From contig NW_027122925.1 of the NCBI RefSeq assembly GCF_023973825.1, forward strand, positions 124,001 through 188,000: a stretch of 64,000 bases of DNA, written 5' to 3'. A program made the position numbers and the translations under genes. A model generated the notes under the pieces. That model was not told the DNA's origin. It saw only the letters and a list, made by a program, of their open reading frames with translations, and made no database searches. This document shows, piece after piece, positions 41,224 to 52,223 of the stretch (within the stretch, counting starts at the first letter, position 1; the number at the start of each line of letters is the position of its first letter). This stretch comes from Plasmodium brasilianum. Its lineage: Eukaryota > Apicomplexa > Aconoidasida > Haemosporida > Plasmodiidae.

Positions 41224-41550
41224 GTATATTCATTTAATACATATATATATATAGTTTATATCTAGTTCTACTTAAATACAAAAATGTATAAGTATAACCA
41301 CCATATACAATTAAGAAGAAACCATTCATTATAATACAAATTAAAAAATATTAAAACATTCATAATGTCAAAATATATAGAAAGATATATATTTTTACTG
41401 TAGGTTATCCCCAATTAATGTATTTGTATGCTCATTAACAAATAAATAAGAAATTATATATATCCTTTATAAGTACATAAGTAAAGATATTACAATTATT
41501 TCTTTCATTTAAAGACTTTGAAGTTTGAAAAATATTTCTTATAACAAATT

Positions 41551-42490
41551 TTACATTTTCCTAAATTTAACTTCATATTTTTTAACTTTTTTACGGTAAT
41601 AGATAATTCCTGATATTATACTGATACCCAGTATAGATAAAAGTACGCCATATATTAGAAAATCAAAAAAAGTTGCTATATAATAGACGTTAGCATCATT
41701 ACCTGAACCTACTGTATACTTGAAAAATGAACTTACATTGTTCTTTAAATAACTGTGATAACTCGTAAGATCTACCCAACTTAATGAAAAACTTAATAAC
41801 TTATACAATCCTCTTGTAAGGCCAGAGTTACAAGAAAAATCTTATATGAGCGATACTTATAACAACAGGAACTATATTATACGTAGAGGAAAGCGCAATC
41901 TGTATTTTTTTAGCATTATTTTTTTGTACAACTTATCATTAATCATCCTGTAGCTTTAAAAAAAATTCTCACAATAAGTTCCCTGAATATTTTTTTGTTT
42001 CAAATATACAAGATTTATCTTTCATATCTTTTTTGTGGTTTTTTGTGTTCCTTGGTGAAATTTCATTTGATTGCTTCAACATTTTTTTCTCCCCTTCCTC
42101 ATTATTATATATTTCTTTTTTGTTGGTTAAACCAGTATTTAGTACATATTCTCTTGTACTTATAACATTTGAATCCATAGTATGTTTGTATTTTCCTAGT
42201 AATCAATAATTTGTTTTTTGTACTTTTTTCCGAATCCTGCAGTACTTATCCAATGATATGTCAAACATGCTCTAATAAAGATATGTATATGTTTATTATT
42301 TAATAGTATATATAAGATAAAGAAAAAAAAAAAATTATTATTAAACAAAAACACCAAAAAACTTTAGTAATTTAAATAACCTTAAATAATATTATCATAA
42401 TACGTCATTGTAAAAGTTATATACCCAATATAAAAATTTAAACGTAGAAATTTTTATAAAGAAGAACAACATAGATTTTTGTTCCAGCAT
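41551..42490 (-). pseudogene. fam-l: fam-l gene, several lesions
   Basis: Exon 1 (42404-42490) has lost the usual ATG-GAA-CAA start; the codon is now CTG, rescued only by an ATG one codon upstream. The donor is also altered. Exon 2 starts at 42271. Its codon 52, the Arg of the export-like motif, is TGA (42203-42205), leaving Y-stop-L-L-G-K. The frame then reads FETKKYSG and is lost in the KKIFKELDY region near 41970. It can be picked up in another frame as DKLYKKIMLKKYRLR, with stops in the first membrane segment. The last 85 codons (41551-41808) are open again, with the second membrane segment and the tail YYRKKVKKYEVKFRKM. At least one nonsense mutation and two frameshifts make a functional product unlikely. 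The 3' flanking blocks are preserved. Confidence 0.88.
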
Positions 42491-44474
42491 ATGGATTTTT
42501 AAAATTTTGATATATTCAGAAATAGTAATATTGGTAATAAGGTATTATACATTCAATGATAAAGCATACTGCTAATATACATTTAGTTTCTGTTTAATAT
42601 TTCAATACAGAAAATTAAATATATACACATACCTAACGTACATTTCATAATGTCGACTAAAACAGAATATCGTTAAATATATATTATAAATTTTTAATAT
42701 TTACCTTATATATAATAAAATAACTTTCACAGAAGTATCACCATTTTAATTCATATATAAATATTCAAAATACACAAGTTATTTTTTTATGATAGTAGAT
42801 TAATTAAATTGTTTTTTTATAAAAACTTTTCAAGGTAAAAATGAATTTATGAAGTATTACTATTTCTAAATGTTCAATTAATTTACAGCATAAAACGATA
42901 AAATACAAATATATTTTGATATTTTACATATTAAAAGAATAAGTTATAATTACATATGTTTTCATGTTATTAACTCTAATTTCTAAGACAATACATTTTG
43001 AAAAAACTTAATGCTAAAAACTACTAAGTATTATAACTATAATATAATTCTAATAATATATGGAATAATCAATAATTTGTACAATATTTTTTGTTTTATA
43101 AAATATAACACATTCCAAAATTATCTGTAAATAGATAAATTATGTTATAGTTCTAAATATATATAAATAGTTTAATTTATAAGAAACTGTTCATTCTATA
43201 ATAAAATATATAATTTATAAGTAAATAAGAACATTACCATTACTTTATCATATTTTGAAAAATTTTAATTTTTAGTTAAATTTAATTCGTGCCTTTATTT
43301 CTAAATTCAAATTTTTTAAGTTAATCTCCATAAAGTTTTTTTACCTAGATAAATATATTTGAAGAAATATTAATATATAAAAAAAATAAATGAAAAGGAT
43401 ACAATAAAATTAGCAAGTGCATGTTTCATAGAATTGCCATATTTTTAGAATATTCCAAATAATACAAATTTACCTATAATATTAATATACAGGTTATTTT
43501 ATGTAAATTAGAAATAAGGAAGTGTAACTATGATATTGCAATATATATTATTTTGTAATGTTTCTATTGACGATTTTAGGACTAATATATTAGTTTTTGA
43601 TTACACTTTTACAAATACATTTTGTCGGAAAAATTGTTTTACAGATGCAGACTAAACAGTGAATACAAATATGTGAAAAATCTTTTTTACAATAATATCT
43701 ATACCAGTAAAAATTATATTTTGAATTATTTCTACTTCATATATGATGTAAAACATAGAATTATAATTAAAAAATTATTATATACAAAAAAAATAACTTT
43801 TAAAATACTAAATAAAATCTTATTTTATTTTTATATTCTTTTAAAGAAATTTTATTTTACTATTAACAAAACTATGCAATTAATTGCGAAGAAGAGTGAA
43901 TTAAATTTGAATACTACGTTATGGGTCAAACAAACAAAAAAAAAATAATAATATAACAATTCATTAAATATATTTATAATCTCTCATTATTTATAAAATG
44001 AGTTACATTCGTTGTTGAATTAAAAATAATAATTCTTTTTCTTAATAACCTGTAGAAGTAATATTATACCAAAATATGATAAAAATATTAAAACATCATT
44101 TTTAACAGTTAAAATGTAAATTAACAAAACAATACTGTATGGAAATATTTATTATGTTGTTATATATTAGATTCAATGTACATATATATATATTTCATTA
44201 AAATCTTCATTATTACAAAAATATATACACTGATCCATAATATTTAACTCGTATGAAGGAATACATTAAATTATAAATTAAAAAACCTACATTCATTTCC
44301 CGCAAAAAATGAAAACAACTTTTTTTGCATTTATGCTAGAATATGACTAAGAATATATATGGAAATTTATTAAATGTAAGCAGGTATTCTCATATTTATT
44401 AATAATTTCATTAAATATATTACAATTAGTACAGGACATTAAAGGCATCTTTACAAAAATAAACACATTCCTTA
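42491..44474. other. Intergenic region between two fam-l pseudogenes
   Basis: A decayed match to the upstream element (AAACGATAAAATACAAATA) lies near 42892, about 402 bp from the pseudogene start. The + frame at 43622-43948 runs 108 codons but begins at TTG, resembles no known family and has random AT-type residue use, so I do not call it. Confidence 0.55.
44042..44050 (-). other. Shared 3'-flank block B
   Basis: CTTTTTCTTAATAACC ends 425 bp beyond the stop codon of the second fam-l pseudogene and nearly equals the sequence at 41096-41111. Confidence 0.4.
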
Positions 44475-45449
44475 TTATTCATTGGACACTTCCAAGAAAT
44501 TTATTTTTATATTGTTTATAACCTTTTTATAATAATAAAGAATTGATAATATAAGTAAAACATATATTATGAAGAAAGATATACCATACATTAAAATACT
44601 AGATACTTTATATATTCTACAGAAATTCTCTAAACTTATAGGGAACAATGAAGCCACATACCCTCCTATAGAGGGAGTATAAATTTATTCAAGATTTTCT
44701 TATTCCATATTTACATATAACATACATAACGTTTCTAATAAACCATTCTTGTATTCAAAACAACTAAATGACAAATCTTATATAGGTATAAATAATACCA
44801 ACAAGAACAATAATAAAAGTAAACGGATTCATAATCCATACTTTCTAGATTATAATTTTTGGTATACCTTATTTTTAATTAACATCATTGTCTTAAAAAA
44901 AGTGCTAATATTAAATCCATTCATTATTTTTTTTCATAATGAGTATATGTCATACGTAACATAATACATTTATTTTTCATAAGTTGCTTAATTAATTACT
45001 CCTTAATTGATGTACTTCTACGTAATTGTTGGATTTTCTTTTCGTCCCTTTTTTCGTTATTAAATGTTAAAAATTTTTCTTTTTTTTTTTTTTTATAATA
45101 CATGGTATCCTTTTTATTATTCATTCGACGTTTGAATACATATCCTTTTTACAGTTTCCTAATGAACGATATATGATTATATCTAAATTTCTTGTAAGAC
45201 TATAATTCTTATTCAATAATTTGTTAAATCTGCTCTAAAATAACAAAAAAAATTAAAATACTTCTTATTTAAATGGATAAATATTCTCATTCTAGAAAAG
45301 CTAATAAAAATTAAGAATAAAAATATTAATAATACAGATATCATCAAAAAATATTATTTTAACATGGCATTGTAAGAATTATGTATCTAAACTGAGAGTG
45401 CAAACGTAGAAATTCTGATAATAAAGATAAACTTAAACTTATTTTCCAA
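44475..45449 (-). pseudogene. fam-l: fam-l gene, heavily decayed
   Basis: Exon 1 (about 45363-45449) has TTG in place of ATG, followed by E-N-K-F-K-F and a hydrophobic run, then TAG where Trp is usual. The donor has also gone (ATGTTAAAA). Exon 2 starts at 45234 with S-R-F-N-K-L-L-N-K-N-Y and keeps an Arg at position 52 (R-S-L-G-N), then meets a TGA. The first membrane region survives as R-K-Y-G-L-stop-I-R-L-L-L-L-L-F near 44820-44860. The C-terminal segment (44475-44657) still encodes the second membrane span and Y-Y-Y-K-K-V. An open + frame at 44749-44964 is only its antisense. Confidence 0.8.
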
Positions 45450-46139
45450 GTTATACATATATAATACTGTAATATTATTAAAAAAAAGTATTAACATTAA
45501 TATATAAACTTTCAAGAATAACATACTACTTTTTTTATATTTTTTAATTTTATTTGTTAAAATCAAAAAAAAAAAAAAATATAGAAAAAAGGTGCTATAA
45601 AAATTTTTAAATAATATTATTTATAATAAATTATGTTGAAGTAAAATAGTACATTTCATTTCATTTATGTATATTCACAACTATATTTTATTTATAAATT
45701 AGTGTGAATAGAAAGCTTTTTTTATGTTTTTAATATTTGGAAAATTTACATATATTTACACTATAGAAAATATGGAAAACAAATATGTTTTGCTGCTCTA
45801 CTCATTATTATAATTCTTACTAATTTTATGTTTTTTTACTAATTATTCTAGTTTTATAAATATTGTATTTTGAAGATCCTAGTTATTATTTATAAAAAAA
45901 TGTTGCTTTTATAGCAATGAAAAAAAAGTATTAACAAATTAAAAAAATATATATTTCGTGAAATGTTCCATGTTTTACTAATTATATCATATCCTTTCTG
46001 TTAATATCTATAATATATTTAAAAATTCTTCTACTTAAATTAACGCGTACTCTATGAAAAATTATATATATTAAAGGTAAATGTAGAGTGATTTTTTAAT
46101 TAATTCTTATGCTTTTAGAAAAAAATGACTTTCATTTAA
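45450..46139. other. Intergenic stretch, no gene seen
   Basis: AT-rich DNA upstream of the decayed fam-l. No convincing copy of the upstream element remains at the expected distance. Confidence 0.55.
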
Positions 46140-46472
46140 TTTCAATTTATAGAATTATTTCTAAATGAACAGTCCTTTAACTAAACTATGAAATTTTTTT
46201 TTTTTGCCTTTATTAATTAAAATATGTATCTTTTTTTTTGTACTATTTTCTTCTGTACGTTTTTTTTGATTATTTTCATCTGTATTTGTCTATGATATAT
46301 ATTTCTTTATTTCCCTCATGGAATTTACATTGGTATTTCTTTTTTATTTTAAATAATTTTATATAAAATTTCTACATTAATTCTTCTTAATGACCAATGT
46401 TTTTTGAAATAGTGATCTTGCTAGAAAAGATTGCTTAACTTTATATTATAGACTTTCTTAATTTTAATATAT
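46140..46472 (-). other. Possible coding relic next to the STP1 fragment
   Basis: On the - strand a stretch reads N-T-N-V-N-S-M-R-E-I-K-K, a stop, then T-N-T-D-E-N-N-Q-K-K-R-T-E-E-N-S-T. The hydrophilic, Thr/Glu/Asn-rich content looks more like coding sequence than the surroundings. It may be the tail of the STP1 relic or a separate exported-protein remnant. Confidence 0.25.
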
Positions 46473-46904
46473 TTAATACCATTGTTCTACAATTTCCTCT
46501 ACATCATCCAAATGTTTTAAATTTTCATAGGAATAATTTAATCTGCTCAATTTTTTATTTGATTAATTTAAGTATTTTTCTTTGTTTCTTATGTGTTGTT
46601 CTTTCATACATTCTTTTAATACCTTTATATATATCAGTAAAAACACTTTCTCTATGAGAATTACCTTTTTACTCATATATAATTCATTGAAATTTTCTTT
46701 ATTATCTAAAATCTCTATAACTGTCATTAACATATATTCTTCATATATACTATATATATAATTCACTCTCACATTCCTTAATAAATCCTTTAATATATAC
46801 TTCTTCAAAAATTTTTTCTATCTCAAGTACTACTTTCATTAGTTCTTATTTCCATATAAATTTTTAATTCCTAATAAAGAATATTTAACAGTGGAAATTA
46901 CTGT
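46473..46904 (-). pseudogene. STP1: STP1 C-terminal relic, abuts assembly gap
   Basis: On the - strand, frames in turn recall exon 3 of the intact STP1 at 4.9-6.0 kb. Y-I-K-G-F-I-K-E-C-E-S-E resembles its EWTKGFSQELE. D-N-K-E-N-F-N-E-L-Y and V-L-K-E-C-M-K-E then R-N-K-E-K-Y-L match ENKDDYEELY, ILEECEKE and GNRESYF. The end reads E-I-V-E-Q-W-Y, recalling the terminal Trp motif. At least two frameshifts and several stops separate these pieces. The 5' part would lie at or beyond the N run on the right, so the original length is unknown. Confidence 0.65.
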
Positions 46905-47004
46905 NNNNNNNNNNNNNNNNNNNNNNNNNNNNNNNNNNNNNNNNNNNNNNNNNNNNNNNNNNNNNNNNNNNNNNNNNNNNNNNNNNNNNNNNNNNNNNNN
47001 NNNN
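46905..47004. other. Assembly gap (100 N)
   Basis: Exactly 100 N residues, the usual placeholder for a gap of unknown size. Sequence linking the STP1 relic to the fam-l 3' flank is missing. Confidence 0.99.
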
Positions 47005-47344
47005 ATTGTAAAAATTATCTTTTTATATAGTAATAATAACGTACAAAAACATATACTTATACGAATTTACTGTAATACATTAATTTACCCGAAGCCATTA
47101 TTTACATTAAAGCTCAAACTATAATTTAAACTACAAATAGAAATATGTTAAAACATTCTAATTCACAAAAAAACTAAGATAGAATTTTTTTAACTTGTTC
47201 ATAAAAAATTCCCTTATCTGTATGTTAATATATAAGAATTAAGCAATTATTTATATGCTTATTATATATATTTATATATATTGTAATTATTAGTTCACAT
47301 TGATTATTTTATTACAGAAAAAAGTATGTAACTCATTATTAATT
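47005..47344. other. 3' flank of the fam-l gene
   Basis: No gene. The more distal conserved flank block would fall within the gap. Confidence 0.6.
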
Positions 47345-48328
47345 TTATCTTTGTCTGAACTTTATTCTTTCATATTTTTTAACTTTTTTATGATAATAAA
47401 AAACCCTTGATATAAGTGTTATACCTAATATTAAAAACGGTAAGCCATATATTAGTATTCTAAATAATCTTATTAATACATAAAATTCATTGACATTTAC
47501 AGACGATTTTCCAATGGGCTTCCAAAACCAGTCCGAACTTTTCAGCGACTCATATACTGCATTCAACCAACAACCACTTTTTCCCCAATTTTCTAAAATG
47601 CTTGAAAATCCTATTGTACCCCACAACCCATTTTGTTCATCTACGAAACTCCATGATAAATCTACTATGAGAAGTACTGATAACAAAAAGAATATTAATA
47701 AAGATAAAACAAATAGTTGTACGCATTTTTTACGTATTATTTTTCTGTAAGACTTATTACTAATTGTCTTGTTGTTTTTAAGAAAATCCATAAAATCCAT
47801 TTCTTTGAATATTTTTTTTTCAAAGTGGGAATATTTTTTTGTTTCAAACATACACTTGTTTTTTTTCATATATGATTTACAGTTTCCTCTAAATTCTAAT
47901 GGAGTTCCATTTGAATGTTTTCTTTTTCCAGTGTACCCTTCCATATTATTAGATATATCTTTTTTTTTCTTCATTCCATTATTTGTCATTTCCTCTTTTA
48001 AACTTACGCTACTTGAATATTTATACTGCTTATATTTTGATAGTATACGATATGTTGTTCCATGAATTTTTCTACTATAAATGTAATTTTCATCCAAGTA
48101 TTTATTAAATGTACTCTAAAAAATCAAAAAAAGAAATGAATATCAAAAAAATAAATAATATCACACTAAAAAAAGTAATTACAAAAATAAAACAAAAAAA
48201 AACAAGAATAACACAAATATATTTAAATAATAATATCGTACCATATAGATGTAAATATAACATATCCAACTTAAAAGGGTAAACTTAGGAATGTTAATAA
48301 ATAACTGTGACTTTATTTTTTTTTCCAT
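47345..48328 (-). CDS. fam-l: fam-l protein, intact
   Basis: Exons at 48242-48328 and 47345-48115 join in phase 0 over a 126-bp intron (atatg|GTACGATA, ttttttag|AGT), giving about 285 residues. Exon 1 starts M-E-K-K-I-K and ends in a hydrophobic run. Exon 2 starts S-T-F-N-K-Y-L-D-E-N-Y, the typical family opening. R-I-L-S-K lies at 52-56. The core has FETKKYSHFEKKIFKEMDF, FLKNNKTIS and YRKIIRKK; membrane segments are near 162-182 and 246-269; the tail is YYHKKVKKYERIKFRQR. The loop between the spans is rich in Trp and Gly. The antisense strand carries long open frames, which are shadows of the biased codon use. Predicted exported membrane protein; function unknown. Confidence 0.94.
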
Positions 48329-51239
48329 TATATAGAACTTTAATATAGAAACACACGAAGTAAGAATATAATTAACAAAATATGGTACTCTTTTAAAAAT
48401 GAAATATACAATTACTTTTTATTTAATCTGTTTTTCATATTTTTTAGTAAAAACATAATGAAAACTATGTAACTATAATTTTTTTTACAACTGAGATAAT
48501 AAAATGTAAATTTAAATGTATATTATAAATTTTTTATCTTAACTATATGTACATAAAAATAAAATTAATTAAAATGAAGTGATTTAAATTAATTAATAAA
48601 TATACAAAATATGTAAATTATTAATTTAATACAGAATATTAAGTAAATATTTATTAATTAATTTCAAAACAAAATAAAAAACAATATATTTTAATTCTTA
48701 ATATATCGAAATATTGAATATATAGAGAACGTAGAGAATATAAATAATGCTTTGCTCTATATTTAAGAGAAATATTACTGTTTTTATTGATACTTTTCTA
48801 TTAATATTTTTAACGTAACAATTGTATTTTTGGAAAACTTGTTATGCCTATTAAATTATTAATTATTATAACAATATAATAATAGTAGTAACAAATGAAG
48901 AAAAAAATAAACTGTACGACCTTTTCTATCATATTTTTAATAGCTGATATATTAGTTAATAGGTAAATTTATGCATTTCTTTTATGGACAATAATATATT
49001 TTAAAAATAACATATAGAACATAGGAAATATTCCACAAAAAATACTTACTTTAAACGCAAATAAGAATTTATATTTTATCGCTACTATATAATTTTTAAA
49101 TGGAATCATTTTTAATTATATATTATTTATATTATCATTTCTAAATGCAAATTTTGTAAATTTAAGGATATTATTCAATTTTTTATTTTTCAATATATAT
49201 ATATATTTTAGCAGTAATATAAAAAAAAAAAAAAAAAAAAAAGAAACTATGATATAATTCCAATATATAATATACTAAATCCTAATAACTTTGGTTCACT
49301 AATATATTTGCATAATAATATTTGGAATAAAAAAAATTTTTTATTTTTGTTAATAATTTATTTTTTAATAAATATTAAATTAATTCGTATGTCATAATAT
49401 TAAATACACTGTTATGCAAGTGTAATCAAAATATAATAAATGTATTTTTTCTTTGATTGGTAAAACTTCATAATAAGCAAACTAATTGTCTACCATGTAT
49501 GTAACCATTACAAATTAAAATTGAATTATCAATTTTTGAATATATAGTACTAATAACTTGAACCTGAACCAACGAGAGTTAAATACATGCTTATGTCATA
49601 TAAAGAAAAGAATGTGGCTCCATAAATTATCATAACTTTTAATATTTATTAAGATAAAAATATATATTTAAAAAACATTAAAACTTGTATTAACAAGATT
49701 GTTAATTTTGCTAAGTATATATATTAAAAAGATTGATATTAAGGTATCAATGGCCAATTATATGTTTTTAAAAAGGCTGAAATATTTAAGGTGTTTCATG
49801 TTCTAATTTATATATATTCAAAAATATTTAGCATATGATTAATAAATCTAATAATTATCTAAGTGGGTCTTTCAATATGAACTTATAGTAAAGCAATTTC
49901 AACAAAATTAGAGATTAATAATGTTAAAATTCCATAAATAAATTTCTTACAAAACAGTATAATATATCTTTATTTATAATATAAAGATTTATATTTAAAT
50001 TATAATATATTAGAGGTTATAGTATTGTCAAGACCTCTATAACAATTTTATGATGTACTTATGTATGTAATATTCATACTATGAAATACTTATATTATTT
50101 AAAAGTTAATTAAATTTTTTCATATTTTATATTTGTTATATAATTATAATCAATTTAAAATGTAAAAATATTTAATGTTTCTACATATATTTATATATAG
50201 AATATAAAAATATATATTATAAAAAGTTAAATGTTATAAAGGTAAAAGTAAAACTTTAACTTCCATATACATTATGATAGAGAGAATTCACAGATTACTT
50301 TTTAATTGTATGATATAGTCTATTTATCGAATATTACATTTATAATTAAAACAAGTTTTTACAGGACATAAATTCTTATTTAAGTAATAAATTCTTATTG
50401 TCACATACATTACTTACATTTTATTTAAAATTACTTTTCGTTTAATTAAATTTTAATTTTATTAAAATTCGTGAAGTTCAGATTCTTAACCAGTGTATAT
50501 ATTGTTAAAACTTATTATAAATATTAAATGAAATAATATGAGAGTTATAATCTTAACAATAAAAATAATTATAATAAAATAAAAGAGAAACATCTACGCA
50601 TTATACATAGTAAACATTTATCTATTTATATTATTTTAAAATGTCCAAAATATTCCTAAATAGATATTGCATTATAATAGGAAATGTATATTGGAATGAA
50701 CTAGAATTATTCTATTTGTTTGTATAATATATCAGTACAAATATATGAGATTCATATAAATGAACAAATAGAAAAAATTAATTTCCTCGAAAATTATTTT
50801 TATTTACAATAAAACAACCTTTTTTTTTCAAATAATTATATTGTCTATTAGAATAGCTTATTTCATATTTTGCTAATTATGCTACCTTATTTTAATACTA
50901 TTAAAAAGTAAAGAGGAAATTTTCCTGTGTATTTTGTTTTTAAAATTTTCTGTATGAAAAAAAGTTACAAACCACATATAAACATATTAAATATATTTTT
51001 TTATTTATATAAATATTAATATTACACCAATTTAATTTTTGCTATTTAATTCACGTAAATCTATATACAGTGGTTACTAATAGTACAGAAGAAAACGCAA
51101 AATTTATTTTTATATTATAATTATTATATTTGTCATTGTACCCAAGCGTTCATTTTTCTAGAAATTATACATAAATTTGTTTATTGAAAATATAAATTTG
51201 TCTATTTATATATTATTATTATACTTATTTTATTTTTAG
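48329..51239. other. Intergenic region between fam-l and the PIR pseudogene
   Basis: The upstream element is at 48727-48748 and a 22-base A run at 49221-49242. The first exon of the PIR gene should lie near 51.0-51.2 kb but could not be recognised. No other gene is seen. Confidence 0.55.
48727..48748 (-). promoter_or_regulatory. Conserved upstream element, copy 6
   Basis: The + strand reads GTAGAGAATATAAATAAT, one base from consensus, 399 bp upstream of the fam-l ATG at 48328. Confidence 0.6.
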
Positions 51240-52223
51240 AAGAATGCTGTAACATTATATCTTAAATATAGAGATAATTTTAATAATAAAGCTATATAAG
51301 ATACATGGAATAGTAGTAAACCTGGTGAAAATCCTGGAATCAAATGTGAATCAATTAATAATGATAATTTTACCACTGCCTGTCAAGAGATTGGTAGATA
51401 TTTAATTGAGATAAATAATCGTTATAAATCTCAAGGTTTCAAACCATGTAAATACCTACATTACAAAATAAATTCAGATGAAAATTATAATAAGAATTCT
51501 GATTGGCTTGAGAGATATAAAACCTTTTCTTCTAGAACAAATGATATATGCAAGGAAGAAATAAAAAATATTCCACGTAATATTTTAGATAATCTTAAAG
51601 AATTATACGGATATTTTGATGGTTTTAATAAATAAATTTGTAAAGAAGATGAATCCATGCGAAGTACATGTGAAAATGTTAATAAAATTTATAAGTTTTA
51701 TATTCAAAATTATGAGAAATGTGAAAAAAATCATCAACTAGCTTTTTGTGAGGAGTTAAACGATTTTAAAGAAGCATATAATAGTAAAAAAGGCAAAGTA
51801 ACTCCTTATGCTGGTTAATTACAAATTTTACCACCTACAGAAGTAGATAATGTATTTACTACCAGTATAACAACAGCTGCCGTATTACTAACTTCTTTAA
51901 CTTTATTTATTTTATATAAGGTAAACCAAAATTATATATAAATATGTAAATATGGAACCATAATATGTTTAATTCAAAATCACCAAAAATTATCTGTAAA
52001 AAAACAATTATATTTTTAAGTACATATATATCTCTTCTTTTTTATATAGTTTACGCCAGTAAAAACCTTGTTACATAGTTGTTTGCAAAGGAAAAAAATA
52101 AATGAAATTAACAAAATTGAAAAAGAAAAAACAGAATGCTTAGAAAATATACTAGAAGAAGTAAATGGAGATTGTGAAGGAAGTTTACATAATATTGGTT
52201 ATCAATCTAAAAGAGACACTTGA
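51240..52223 (+). pseudogene. pir: PIR protein gene, three nonsense mutations
   Basis: The main exon (51240-51920) and last exon (52050-52223) keep one continuous frame across a 129-bp intron (aag|gtaaac, tatatag|ttt). The sequence shows PIR features: Cys-spaced helical region (EIGRYLIEINNRYKSQGFKP then C-K-Y-L), L-Y-G-Y-F-D-G-F-N-K, C-E-N-V-N-K-I-Y, and C-E-E-L-N-D-F. A membrane segment precedes the intron, then F-T-P-V-K-T-L-L-H, and the terminal motif N-I-G-Y-Q-S-K-R-D-T is the PIR ending. TAA codons at 51297-51299, 51633-51635 and 51816-51818 interrupt the frame; no indel is needed. The short first exon with the start was not found. PIR proteins are variant surface or exported antigens; this copy is probably silent and recently inactivated. 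Confidence 0.88.

Larger units (their letters stand above)
38840..41550. other. Intergenic region between fam-m and fam-l pseudogene
   Basis: It holds the upstream element at 39240-39261 and the two 3'-flank blocks of the fam-l pseudogene (41103 and 41193). TA runs lie near 40487 and 40999. No gene is seen. Confidence 0.6.

Noticed and set aside
43622..43948. 108-codon + frame
   Set aside because: It starts at TTG, is dominated by Ile, Tyr, Phe, Lys and Asn, shows no splice partner or motif, and resembles chance frames in AT-rich DNA.
47490..48065. Long open frames on the + strand opposite the fam-l gene (also 15330-15575, 25843-26108 and 44749-44964)
   Set aside because: They are antisense shadows created by the codon bias of the fam-l exons and lack start context, splice structure or family similarity.
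50006..50042. AGAGGT..ACCTCT inverted pair
   Set aside because: A six-base arm with a long loop is expected often by chance and nothing links it to a gene.
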